This document shows, piece by piece, positions 53,416 through 62,469 of a DNA stretch of 64,000 nt. The position numbers and the translations under genes are program-made. This DNA comes from Rhizobium sp. TH135. Lineage in GTDB: Bacteria; Pseudomonadota; Alphaproteobacteria; Rhizobiales; Rhizobiaceae. Numbering within the stretch: the first letter of the stretch is position 1; each line of letters begins with the position of its first letter. The stretch lies in contig NZ_PKRP01000005.1 in assembly GCF_002855515.1 (NCBI RefSeq), forward strand, positions 62,001 through 126,000. Reading direction: 5' to 3'. The notes under the pieces are model-generated. The model worked only from the letters and a program-made list of their open reading frames with translations. It made no database searches and was not told the origin of the DNA.

Positions 53416-53885
53416 CCGGCGGTCATCGCTTCATTGGCCGAAAGCACGGCCTTGACGATGTTGTGGTAGCCCGTGCAGCGACAGATATTGCCTTCGAGCT
53501 CATGGCGGACGGTGGCTTCGTCGAGCGCACCGTTGTGACGACAGATCATATCGAGCGCCGTCATCACCATGCCGGGCGTACAGAAGCCGCATTGCAGGCC
53601 GTGATGTTCCTTGAAGGCCGCCTGCACCGGATGCAGCTCGCCGCCGGAAGACAGACCCTCGATCGTCGTGATCGACGATCCCGAAGCCTGGACGGCCAGG
53701 ATCGAACAGCTCTTGATCGACTTGCCGTCCATATGCACGACGCAGGTTCCGCATTGCGTGGTATCGCAACCCACATGCGTTCCCGTCAGACCAAGTTTTT
53801 CGCGAATGAAATGCACGAGCAGGGTGCGATCCTCGCACTCTCCGCTCACTGTCCGGCCATTCACCGTCAGTGTCACTTTAGCCAT
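53397..53885 (-). CDS. coxS: CoxS-like [2Fe-2S] subunit
   Basis: A 162-residue iron-sulfur subunit with two [2Fe-2S] clusters. The plant-type cluster is bound by [16 protein letters not shown] and a following Cys in KSCSILA; the second by [12 protein letters not shown] and [13 protein letters not shown]. It starts at ATG 53885 (MAKVTLT). It is the first gene of the S-L-M operon; the gap to the large subunit is 114 bp. Confidence 0.94.
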   Translation of the reverse strand: MAKVTLTVNGRTVSGECEDRTLLVHFIREKLGLTGTHVGCDTTQCGTCVVHMDGKSIKSCSILAVQASGSSITTIEGLSSGGELHPVQAAFKEHHGLQCGFCTPGMVMTALDMICRHNGALDEATVRHELEGNICRCTGYHNIVKAVLSANEAMTAGRQAAE

Positions 53886-54199
53886 GTTGTTCCTCCTCGT
53901 GTCTCTCCCGGACACGAGACGCATGGTGTGAGTTTTGTGTGACATGTGCAACTGTCCAGAAGGTCGCAAACGAAAAATTCTGTGCCGCATTGCAGCATCA
54001 AACCGCCTGTAAATCCTGGGTTCATCTTCGATGCCTCATGCAATGGAACCACCCGCGAGGGTGTGAGCCACGACCATGGACTTTCCCTTGGTCAAGGTTA
54101 TGCTCAAGGAAGCCTGAAGCCGCCCGGGGGAGAGCTCGAGCGGCGGGGCATGCAGTCAAAAACAAGACCGGCTCGCCCGGACGCGTGGAACTTGGAGAG
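53886..54199. other. Divergent intergenic region between coxS-like and lipoprotein genes
   Basis: This 314 bp stretch should contain promoters for both sides. Plus-strand reading frames in it look unlike real proteins. I found GGAAC at 54045 but no CGTT or GGTT at the right spacing, and no clear -35/-10 pair or known operator. Confidence 0.4.
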
Positions 54200-54469
54200 A
54201 TGAAGATGAAGAAAGCTCTTGTGCTGATGCTGGTCGGCCTCACGGTCGCAGGCTGCACCCAGACCGAACGCGGCGCAGGTATCGGCGCTGCCTCCGGCGC
54301 GATCATCGGTGGCATTGCCACAGGCAACGTCCGGGGCGCTGCAGTCGGCGCAGCAATCGGTGGCGTTGCAGGCGCAGTCATCGGCAATGTTTCGGAGCAG
54401 CCCGGTCAGTGCTACTACCGCGACCGCTACGGCAACCGTTACATCGACGCCTGCCCGCGCGGCTACTAA
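54200..54469 (+). CDS. Glycine-zipper lipoprotein
   Basis: An 89-residue outer-membrane-type lipoprotein. Signal peptide and lipobox LTVAGC are clear. The mature part is a glycine zipper (GAGIGAASGAIIGGIATG, then GAAVGAAIGGVAGAVIG), followed by a Tyr/Arg/Cys-rich end (CYYRDRYGNRYIDACPRGY). Such small lipoproteins (YMGG/Gly-zipper type) are often stress-induced. GGAGAG suits the ATG at 54206 better than 54200, so the first two residues may not be present. Confidence 0.88.
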   Translation: MKMKKALVLMLVGLTVAGCTQTERGAGIGAASGAIIGGIATGNVRGAAVGAAIGGVAGAVIGNVSEQPGQCYYRDRYGNRYIDACPRGY

Positions 54470-54493
54470 GGCCGCCCGTCGCAATCGAAACAG

Positions 54494-54523
54494 GGCGGGG
54501 AGATCACACTCCCCGCCTTTTTT
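54494..54523 (+). terminator. Rho-independent terminator after the lipoprotein gene
   Basis: GGCGGGGAG pairs perfectly with CTCCCCGCC around a six-base ATCACA loop, followed by TTTTTT. It lies 24 bp after the stop codon. Confidence 0.9.
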
Positions 54524-54618
54524 CGTAACTGCTCAAAAAGGGGGTATGCGTTAGGGCGCATTTACGCCTAAGTTGTCCGGTGGGTGGGGCACGCCTGACA
54601 GATCGCGATGAAAGCGAC

Positions 54619-56553
54619 ATGCGTAGACCGAGTGGATGGACATTGCCGAAGTATAGTCTTGCGTTACGGCTAGGGCTCGTATTGTCCGTCGCCAGTCCCC
54701 TTCTGCCAGCTGTGGCCACGGAAGCAGCCGCATTCGAGATCTTCGGGATTCGTCTTTTCGGCAGCGATGAGGCGGGGCGCGACGTGATCGACCCGCTGGA
54801 TTACACAATCACACTCGACACCGGAGAGGCCGACCGTGCGCTCCGGAAATCGCTGGAGCGGACTTCGCTGCTGCTGGCGGAGGAAGACGATCCCGTATCG
54901 GGCGACCTCGGCCTCGTCATCAAGGCCCGCGACGACCGCGATCGCCTGATTGCGACACTCTATGAGAACGCCCTTTATGGCGGCGTGGTCTCGGTCACGA
55001 TCGATGGCCAGGACATCGACAGCCTTCCCCCCAATCCAAGCTTCGACCGGTCACGGCCTGTGCCCGTATCGATCACGATCCAGCCCGGAGCGACATTCAC
55101 CCTGGGCGAAGTCCGCCTAGAAGGAGATGCCGCACGCCTCGATCCTGCCGAGTTCGATCTGGTGCGCGGAGAGAAAGCAGGTTCTCTGACGATCTTGAAG
55201 GCTGCCGAGGCCATGGCCCTCAAGCTCAAGGAAGAAGGCCGCCCCCTGACCGAGGTGACGCGCCGCGACGTGGTGGCCGATCACGAGACGCAGACCATCG
55301 ACCTGACGATCGCGGTCGAGGCCGGTCCGGTCGCTCCTCTCGGCGCCGTCACCGTAAAGGGTGCTCGATCCGTAAACTCCGACTTCATCGCCTATTACTC
55401 GCGCCTCCGTCCCGGCCAGACCTATTCACCCGAGCAATTGCGCAAAGCCGGAGAACGTCTGCGCACGCTCGGCGTCTTCTCGTCGGTCACGGTCAATGAG
55501 GCTGAGGGTCTGGAAGCGGACGGATCCTTGCCCATCGGCATCGTGGTGTCGGAAGGAAAGCATCGCTATTTCGGCGTGGGCGCCAGCTATTCATCCGTCG
55601 ATGGTGGCGGCATCGAAGGCTATTGGGGTCATCGCAATCTCTTCGGCCAGGCGGAATCGCTGCGGATCGAAGGATCGGTGCGCGGGTTGGGCGAACTCGA
55701 GAATGTCAGCGACGTCTCGTCGCTCGACTACACGGCCGGCATCACCTTCATAAAGCCGGGCGCCTTCGTCCCCTCGGGAACGCTCGAGGCCAGCATCAAG
55801 GGCAGCACGCTCGAGACCGATTATTACGATGCCGCTACGGTGACGGGTAAGGTCTCCTACGCCTATGAACTGACCGATTTCGACACCGTCAACGCAGGCG
55901 TTTCGCTCGCCTATGACAGTATCGACGATGCCTTCGGCGACGACAATGAGTACCTGACCTTCGGCTTGCCGATGGGCTATGTTAGGGACACCCGCGACAA
56001 CCGGCTGAACGCAACCGAAGGCCACTACGGCACCGTGACGCTGACGCCGAGCTACGACTTCTTCGGCCAGACCTTCTTCACATCGCTCGAAGGCTCGATC
56101 TCGGCCTATCTCGGGTTTGGCGAGGAGGATCGTTTCGTGCTCGCCGGTCGCCTAAGCGCCGGATCCCTGGTCGGCGGCGGCGATCTCTCGGCCATCCCCG
56201 CCACCCGGCGTTTCTTCTCCGGCGGCGGTGGATCGGTGCGCGGTTATGCCTTCCAGGAGATCACGCCGTACAACGCCGCAGATGAAGGCACCGGTGGCCG
56301 GTCCTATGTGACGGCCAATCTGGAAGCACGCATCAACGTGACGGAAACGATCGGCATCGTGCCCTTTCTCGATATCGGCACGGTCGCGGACAACACCGTG
56401 CCCGATTTCAATGACATCAAGATGGGGGCGGGTTTCGGGCTGCGTTACATGACCCCGTTCGGCCCCTTGAGGCTGGATGTGGCAGTTCCGCTGGATCCTT
56501 ACGATGGCGGCAGCCGTTATGCCATCTATGCCGGCATTGGTCAGAGTTTCTGA
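54619..56553 (+). CDS. tamA: Outer membrane translocation and assembly module TamA
   Basis: A 644-residue Omp85-family protein that assembles autotransporters and other outer-membrane proteins with TamB. A signal peptide (ALRLGLVLSVASPLLPAVATEA) is followed by POTRA-type domains (about 100-330) and a C-terminal 16-strand barrel with the Omp85 loop motif VRGY (FFSGGGGSVRGYAF) and a terminal aromatic residue (GQSF). The start is ATG 54619 (MRRPSGW); an upstream GTG at 54580 is also in frame. It is followed by tamB with a 26 bp gap. Confidence 0.92.
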   Translation: MRRPSGWTLPKYSLALRLGLVLSVASPLLPAVATEAAAFEIFGIRLFGSDEAGRDVIDPLDYTITLDTGEADRALRKSLERTSLLLAEEDDPVSGDLGLVIKARDDRDRLIATLYENALYGGVVSVTIDGQDIDSLPPNPSFDRSRPVPVSITIQPGATFTLGEVRLEGDAARLDPAEFDLVRGEKAGSLTILKAAEAMALKLKEEGRPLTEVTRRDVVADHETQTIDLTIAVEAGPVAPLGAVTVKGARSVNSDFIAYYSRLRPGQTYSPEQLRKAGERLRTLGVFSSVTVNEAEGLEADGSLPIGIVVSEGKHRYFGVGASYSSVDGGGIEGYWGHRNLFGQAESLRIEGSVRGLGELENVSDVSSLDYTAGITFIKPGAFVPSGTLEASIKGSTLETDYYDAATVTGKVSYAYELTDFDTVNAGVSLAYDSIDDAFGDDNEYLTFGLPMGYVRDTRDNRLNATEGHYGTVTLTPSYDFFGQTFFTSLEGSISAYLGFGEEDRFVLAGRLSAGSLVGGGDLSAIPATRRFFSGGGGSVRGYAFQEITPYNAADEGTGGRSYVTANLEARINVTETIGIVPFLDIGTVADNTVPDFNDIKMGAGFGLRYMTPFGPLRLDVAVPLDPYDGGSRYAIYAGIGQSF

Positions 56554-56579
56554 CCGAGCAAGACAGGACGACAGTAAGC

Positions 56580-59500
56580 ATGATCTGGTTGAAGCGCATC
56601 CTGACCTGGACGATCCGGCTCATGGGCGGCCTCGTGGCCGCGATGATCGCGCTGTTCGTCGTCGTGATCCTGGTCGGCGGTTTATCCCGAACGGGGAGCC
56701 AGTTTCTGGCCGACCGGATCGCGGCCCTTGTCTCGACAGACAACAGACAGATCACCCTCTCCGGCACAGGCCCGCTCCTGAGCAGCCAGTTCTCCGTGGA
56801 GCGGATTACGGTCGCCGACAGCGAAGGTGTCTACGCCTCGATCGAAGACCTCGCACTCGACTGGACGCCGCGGGACCTGATCCGCAAGCGCTTCACGGCA
56901 GAACGCATCTCGGCCCGGCAAGTGACCGTCAGCCGCGCGCCCCTGCCCTCGGCGGAACCGCAACCGGAGACAGAAGAGCCGTTCTCGCTGCCGGTTGAAA
57001 TCGACATCGCGACCATAGACCTACCCTCGATCGCCATTGGTGAAGCGCTCATCGAGCGCGAACTCCCATTGTCAGCTCAAGGGTCGCTGCAGATCGTCAG
57101 CGAAACCATTGCCAGCCGCCTGACCGCGACACGTCTGGACGAACCCGGCAACAATGCTGTTGTCGATCTCCTTTATGCGCCCAACGATAACCAGTTGCGC
57201 ATCAATCTCGATTATCAGGAACCCGCAGCAGGCCTTCTTGGCGAGCAGCTGCAACTGCCGGGCCAGCCGGCACTGGCGATCGAGGTCGACGGTGATGGGC
57301 CGCTCGACGACTGGGCCGGCCAGATCATGGCCTCGCTGGATGGAGAGCGCACGATCACCGTCGATGCGACCCACAAGCTCGCTGCAGATGGTACGCGCGC
57401 CCTGACCGCAACAGGTGGCGGCCGCTTCTCGGGGCTCCTGCCGCCCGAGCTGCGTGACATCTTCGCGGGCGACACCGCAATCGACCTGGCGACGATACTC
57501 GGCACCGACGGATCGGTCGCGATCGAAAGGGGCCGCTTCACGACGGCCTCGGCGGAGGTCACGGCCGCCGGCCGCTACGATCCAAACGGCCAGAATGACC
57601 TGCGTCTCTCCGCTCGCGCGACCGGCGAGCCCGTCGGCATCACATCGCAATCGCCGGACTTCACGGGCGGCCTGAAGCTGCGGAGCCTGGATCTGACCCT
57701 CAACGGTCAGGCTCCGGCAGCAGCGCTCTCGCTGCGTGCCGACCTCGCAGAGCTCAGCCTTCCCCAGGGCACATTCTCGGACATCGCGCTGACCGCCGAC
57801 AGTGACAGTTTCGACCTCGCCAACCGGCAGGGCCCGGTAAACCTCGGCGTCACCGTGCAGGGCACTGACATCCGCGATGCCGAAATCCGGCCTTATGTCC
57901 GCGGCCCGCTGACGCTTACGGCACCGCTCGTCGTCTCCAGCGACGCCATTTCCTTCGAGCAGCTCGTTTTTGACAGCAATGGCCTCGACCTGCAGGGATC
58001 CGGCACCTACACGCTGGCCAGCAACGGTTTTTCCGGCAGGCTCGCCGTTCAGGCGGTCCCCGACCTTTTGCCGCCAGCGCTGTCGAGCCGCCTGCAGGGG
58101 CCGGTAGATCTGTCTGCCCGTGTCGATTTCGTCGCGCCGCGCGCCATTGCGCTGCGCGAGATCGTGCTCGTGAGCGACATTGCCCAGGCGGAAGGTTCTC
58201 TCTCCCTGGATCAGGACGGCATTCTGGCCACCGATCTGACGGGCCAACTCCGCGATATCGGCCTCTTCGTCGAGCGTATCCAGGCGCCAGCCTCCTTCAA
58301 TCTGTCGGCATCGGGTCCGCTCGACGCTTTGGAGGCGACGGTCAACCTCGCAGTCGATGAAGGGCAGGCAGCCGGTTATCGCATCGAGAATCTCACCGTT
58401 CTGGTCGACGGCGTCGCCAATCGACAGGCACCCAGCGGCAACCTGACAGTCAGCGGCCAGATTGACGGGAAACCGCTGGATGCCAAGGCCGAGGTGGTGA
58501 GCGCCGAGGGCAAAACGACCGTCGATGCCATCGATCTCGCGATCGGTCCGAACCGCCTGACCGGCGCGCTCAATCTGGGCCCGGACTTCCTGCCGGCCGG
58601 GGATGTGTCCTTCGATTTTCCTGATATCAGCCTGCTTGCCGCACTCGCTGGCCAGACGATCGGTGGCGACCTAAAGGGAAATGTCTCCCTCCAGTCGACG
58701 GAGGGGCGGCTGTCGGCTGACGTCGAAGCCTCCGGCTCTGCCACTACGCAGGGCAATCTCGCCATCAGCGAGCCGCGCGTCGACCTGAGAGTGACGGATG
58801 TGTCGGCTCTTGCCGCAGAGGGCACCATCCGCGCATCGAGCGTGGCCTCGGGCGCAAATCGGCTGGAAAGCGTGGCGCTCGATTTCACCCGGGCGGGCTC
58901 CGAGACAGAGTTTGACCTCTCGGGACAGTATGACAACGCGCCCGTCGTTCTCAGGGGAGCACTCAGCCAGAACCCGGAAGGTCTCTCCGTGGCCGTACAG
59001 GAGCTGCGTGCGGCACCGCGTAGCATTGCGCTTGCCCTCGCAAACCCGACTTCGGTTCGCATCGCCGACGGAGAAGTTTCCATCGCAGACACGGTGATCT
59101 CAGCAGGCTCCGGCCGAGTCGCCGTGTCCGGCACCGTCGGTGAGACACTCGATCTAACCGCAAATATCCAGGCTCTTCCAGCCTCCCTCGCGGCGACCCT
59201 TGCTCCGCAACTTTCCCCGGAAGGCAGCATCTCCGGCACCGTCACGGTCAGCGGCTCGCCGTCGGCGCCGGTGGCGGACTACCGGCTCGACTGGCAGGGC
59301 GCCGCAATCACGCAAACGCGGAGTGCCGGTCTCGCCCCATTCGGGATCACCGCCAATGGTCGTTTCGAAAACCAGACCCTCACCCTGGAAAGCGGCATCA
59401 ACGGCGGTGGCATCGGCCTCACCGCAGGCGGCAATGTCTCGCTTCAGAGCGGCCCGGGCCTCGATATCCGCGTCCAGGGAGAGGTCCCCCTCTCTGCCGC

Positions 59501-60743
59501 CAATGGCCAACTCGCGGCCCAGGGCCTGGTTGCCGAAGGCAATGCTAGCGTCAACCTGACGATCGGCGGCACCGGCGCAGAGCCCCGGATCACCGGCACG
59601 GTGTCGACCAGCGGCGCCCGGATTGTCGACGTCAGGCGTAACCTTGCAATCGAGCAGATCGCGACGACGGTGAACCTCACCGGCACCCGGGCTGAGATTG
59701 GCAGCCTGACCGGGAACCTCGCGACCGGCGGTCGTGTCTCGGCAAGCGGCAGCATCGATATCGCAAGCCCCGGCCTGCCGGCCGACCTGACGATCAACCT
59801 TGACCAGGCCGTCTATGTCGACGGCAACACCGTGACCAGCACGGCGGATGGCAGGCTGACCCTTACGGGGCAGCTGTTGAACGGACCGACGCTTGCCGGC
59901 GCGATCAACCTGTCGCGCACCTCGATCACTCTGTCCGAGAGCCGCCCGGCAAGCCTGCAGGCGCTGGATATCGAGCATCGCAATGCACCGGCTGCGGTTC
60001 AGCGTCAGCAACGCGAGCAGCAACCGGCGGAAGGCCGCTCGTCCAGCGCGCCGATTGCCTTGGACCTCACCATTTCCTCCCCCACCCAGACCTTCGTGCG
60101 GGGACGCGGCATTGATGCCGAGCTTGGCGGGACGATCTCGTTGACCGGCTCGGCAGCAGCACCTGTGGTCTCCGGCGCCTTCGAACTGCGGCGCGGCCGC
60201 ATGCAGATCCTGACGAAGCGCCTCGACATCACGCGTGCAACGATCACCTTCGGCGGCGACCTCGTGCCCCTTCTCGATCTCGAAGCGACAACGACCTCGG
60301 GTAATGCCACCATCGTCATTCTGCTCACCGGACTTGCCAGCAATCCCCAGGTGAGCTTCAGCTCGACACCGTCCCTGCCGCAGGACGAGATCCTGGCCCA
60401 GCTGATCTTTGGACAATCATTGTCGCGGCTCTCGCCCCTGCAGATCGCACAGCTTGCCGATGCTGCAGCCCAGCTCGCCGGTGGGCGCGGCACCTCACTT
60501 TTCCAGTCGCTGCGCAGCACGCTCGGCATTGACGATCTCGACATATCCACGGATGAGACCGGCGGCACGAGCATCAGCGCCGGCAAGTATCTGAACGACC
60601 GCACCTACATCGAACTGCAGCAGAGCGGCAGCGGCGGTGCCAAGGCGGTGATCAATCTCGACATCGGGCGAGGCTTGAAGCTGAAGGGTGAGGCCGGCGG
60701 ATCCGGCGCCGGTGGCGGCATTTTCTACGAGAAGGAATACTGA
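56580..60743 (+). CDS. tamB: Translocation and assembly module TamB
   Basis: A 1387-residue inner-membrane-anchored AsmA-like protein. One N-terminal span (MGGLVAAMIALFVVVILVGGL) is followed by a very long beta-rich repeat that forms a periplasmic lipid-transfer groove, and the C-terminal DUF490 (TamB) domain from about residue 1020, with ISLTGSAAAPVVSGAFELRRGRM and EILAQLIFGQSLSRLSPLQIAQLA. It connects the inner membrane to TamA and may move phospholipids. Length is usual for alphaproteobacteria. It is coupled to tamA. Confidence 0.94.
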   Translation: MIWLKRILTWTIRLMGGLVAAMIALFVVVILVGGLSRTGSQFLADRIAALVSTDNRQITLSGTGPLLSSQFSVERITVADSEGVYASIEDLALDWTPRDLIRKRFTAERISARQVTVSRAPLPSAEPQPETEEPFSLPVEIDIATIDLPSIAIGEALIERELPLSAQGSLQIVSETIASRLTATRLDEPGNNAVVDLLYAPNDNQLRINLDYQEPAAGLLGEQLQLPGQPALAIEVDGDGPLDDWAGQIMASLDGERTITVDATHKLAADGTRALTATGGGRFSGLLPPELRDIFAGDTAIDLATILGTDGSVAIERGRFTTASAEVTAAGRYDPNGQNDLRLSARATGEPVGITSQSPDFTGGLKLRSLDLTLNGQAPAAALSLRADLAELSLPQGTFSDIALTADSDSFDLANRQGPVNLGVTVQGTDIRDAEIRPYVRGPLTLTAPLVVSSDAISFEQLVFDSNGLDLQGSGTYTLASNGFSGRLAVQAVPDLLPPALSSRLQGPVDLSARVDFVAPRAIALREIVLVSDIAQAEGSLSLDQDGILATDLTGQLRDIGLFVERIQAPASFNLSASGPLDALEATVNLAVDEGQAAGYRIENLTVLVDGVANRQAPSGNLTVSGQIDGKPLDAKAEVVSAEGKTTVDAIDLAIGPNRLTGALNLGPDFLPAGDVSFDFPDISLLAALAGQTIGGDLKGNVSLQSTEGRLSADVEASGSATTQGNLAISEPRVDLRVTDVSALAAEGTIRASSVASGANRLESVALDFTRAGSETEFDLSGQYDNAPVVLRGALSQNPEGLSVAVQELRAAPRSIALALANPTSVRIADGEVSIADTVISAGSGRVAVSGTVGETLDLTANIQALPASLAATLAPQLSPEGSISGTVTVSGSPSAPVADYRLDWQGAAITQTRSAGLAPFGITANGRFENQTLTLESGINGGGIGLTAGGNVSLQSGPGLDIRVQGEVPLSAANGQLAAQGLVAEGNASVNLTIGGTGAEPRITGTVSTSGARIVDVRRNLAIEQIATTVNLTGTRAEIGSLTGNLATGGRVSASGSIDIASPGLPADLTINLDQAVYVDGNTVTSTADGRLTLTGQLLNGPTLAGAINLSRTSITLSESRPASLQALDIEHRNAPAAVQRQQREQQPAEGRSSSAPIALDLTISSPTQTFVRGRGIDAELGGTISLTGSAAAPVVSGAFELRRGRMQILTKRLDITRATITFGGDLVPLLDLEATTTSGNATIVILLTGLASNPQVSFSSTPSLPQDEILAQLIFGQSLSRLSPLQIAQLADAAAQLAGGRGTSLFQSLRSTLGIDDLDISTDETGGTSISAGKYLNDRTYIELQQSGSGGAKAVINLDIGRGLKLKGEAGGSGAGGGIFYEKEY

Positions 60744-60772
60744 CCCGCGGGAAGAGGCTTACTGCCCGCGCG

Positions 60773-61198
60773 TCAGGCCACCTTGCTGGTTTTCAGAAGG
60801 ATGTTGGATTCGGTGAAGTTGATCCCCTCGATCAACCGGATCCGTCTGAGCGTCTCGTCGAAACTGGCAAGATCCCGCTCTTCCAACTCGGCGATGAAAT
60901 CCCATTTGCCATTGGTGCTGTGCAGCGAACGGACCTGTGGCATGCCGCGCAACTGATGGGCCACCCGATCGGCGAACTTGCCGACAACCTCGATCATGAT
61001 GATGGCCCGTACACCCGTCGGCTGGATTTCGCTGCCGGTGAGGATCGTGAAAGCAGCAATCGTTCCGTTCGCCACGAGCCGGTCGATCCGCGCAGAAATC
61101 GTCGCGCGCGAGGCGCCGGTCATGGCCGCGAGAGACGCGACAGGCAGGCGGGCATTCTGGCGAAGCGCCCCGAGGATGCTGCGGTCGAGATCGTCCAT
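60773..61198 (-). CDS. Lrp/AsnC-family transcription regulator
   Basis: A 141-residue regulator. The N-terminal helix-turn-helix reads LDRSILGALRQNARLPVASLAAMTGASRATISARIDRL; the C-terminal RAM domain has IMIEVVGKFADRVAHQL and KWDFIAELEERD. It is divergent from an arginase gene with 124 bp between, which fits control of arginine breakdown. It ends 29 bp after tamB in the other direction. Confidence 0.92.
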   Translation of the reverse strand: MDDLDRSILGALRQNARLPVASLAAMTGASRATISARIDRLVANGTIAAFTILTGSEIQPTGVRAIIMIEVVGKFADRVAHQLRGMPQVRSLHSTNGKWDFIAELEERDLASFDETLRRIRLIEGINFTESNILLKTSKVA

Positions 61199-61221
61199 CT
61201 TTACAAACTGTCACATACTGG

Positions 61222-61236
61222 TTGCGATATGCGCAA
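61222..61236. promoter_or_regulatory. TTGCG-N5-CGCAA palindrome, possible Lrp-type operator
   Basis: A perfect 5-5-5 inverted repeat (TTGCGATATGCGCAA) sits in the gap between the divergent regulator and arginase genes, close to the regulator start. It may be the regulator's own site. No experiment supports this. Confidence 0.4.
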
Positions 61237-61322
61237 ACTATAGCGCTTTGTGACGAAGTTCCACCTTTTTGACAACGGCACTTTGGCCGATCATGGCGCG
61301 ACAGGACAGATAAGGACGAGAC

Positions 61323-62258
61323 ATGGACAAGCAGCAGAAAACCGTGGCGCTGATCGGGGTACCTCTCGAGGAAGGGTCCGGGCGTGGTGGTTGCGCCATG
61401 GGTCCGGCGGCATACCGCATTGCCGGCATTGCATCTGCCCTTGGTGATCTTGGGTTTCACGTCGAGGATCGTGGCGATCTTCGACCTGCACCGGCTTTGG
61501 ACCTTCCCGAGATGGAGCGCGCCAAACATTTGCCGATCGTCGGCGCCTTCACCCGGGCGATCGAGGCAGAGACCTATGGGGCGGCGACAGGAGGTGCAGT
61601 TCCGATCCTGCTCGGCGGCGACCATAGCCTGTCAATGGGCAGCGTGTCGGGCATGGCCCGCTATGCTGCAGAGCTCGGGCGCCCGCTTTACGTCCTCTGG
61701 CTCGACGCCCATTCGGACTTCAACGCGCCGGAAACCTCGCCCTCGGGCAATATCCACGGCATGCCCGTGGCATTCTTCTGTGGCAAGGCGGAATTCGCGC
61801 CGATCCTGAGCCCCGATCGCCCCTTCGTCGATCCTAAGCGCGTCTACCAGATCGGCATCCGCTCGGTGGACGAGGAGGAGCGCCGTCTGATCCGGGAGAA
61901 CGCGGTCAACGTCTTCGACATGCGCGCCGTCGACGAAGAAGGCATGGGCAGCATCGTCAAGCGCATCCTGGCGGATGTCCGCGCGGCAGGCGGCCTTTTG
62001 CATGTCAGCCTCGATGTTGATTTCCTCGATCCGGACGTGGCGCCGGGCGTCGGCACGACAGTTCCGGGTGGCGCAACCTTCCGCGAGGCGCATCTCATTA
62101 TGGAGCTGCTGCATGACAGCGAGCTGGTCTCTTCACTCGATCTGGTGGAACTGAATCCCTTCCTGGACGATCGCGGCCGAAGCGCCCGGGTCATGGTGGA
62201 GCTGGCAGCCAGCCTGTTTGGCAGACGCATCCTCGATCGTCCGACAAGGGGCGGTTGA
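61323..62258 (+). CDS. arcA: Arginase
   Basis: Arginase hydrolyses arginine to ornithine and urea with two Mn2+ ions. The 311-residue protein has the metal motifs GGDHSLSMGS, WLDAHSDFNAP, SLDVDFLDPDVAPG and the late SLDLVELNPFLDDRG, all of the ureohydrolase family. The gene is adjacent to and divergent from an Lrp-type regulator. The symbol arcA follows Agrobacterium usage; rocF is the Bacillus name. Confidence 0.94.
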   Translation: MDKQQKTVALIGVPLEEGSGRGGCAMGPAAYRIAGIASALGDLGFHVEDRGDLRPAPALDLPEMERAKHLPIVGAFTRAIEAETYGAATGGAVPILLGGDHSLSMGSVSGMARYAAELGRPLYVLWLDAHSDFNAPETSPSGNIHGMPVAFFCGKAEFAPILSPDRPFVDPKRVYQIGIRSVDEEERRLIRENAVNVFDMRAVDEEGMGSIVKRILADVRAAGGLLHVSLDVDFLDPDVAPGVGTTVPGGATFREAHLIMELLHDSELVSSLDLVELNPFLDDRGRSARVMVELAASLFGRRILDRPTRGG

Positions 62259-62469
62259 CTGGAGCGTTGTGAACGTTGGCTGTAAACAAGATCGCTCCGG
62301 GCAAATGCTCGCCGCAGGTAACTTTGCTCTAAATTTTATGGAAGATGAACGATAATCGCTCACCAAATTGCTGGAGTATTGTTGAACATTGACGATCTCT
62401 TAAGCAGCGCAGGCTAAAACTAACCCATGGTTGCAGGAATAGTCGCTGCAGCGTTGATGGGAGTTCGTC
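62259..62469. other. Intergenic region before the chemoreceptor gene
   Basis: 211 bp, more AT-rich than its surroundings near 62320-62420. It presumably holds the chemoreceptor promoter. I see no clear terminator hairpin after arginase and no operator I can name. Confidence 0.3.

Noticed and set aside
50101..53885. Carbon monoxide dehydrogenase for CO oxidation
   Set aside because: The large subunit lacks the AYxCSFR active-site loop that defines form I CoxL.
59154..60416. A 420-codon minus-strand frame inside tamB
   Set aside because: It is a shadow of the tamB coding frame; no start signal or recognisable domain.
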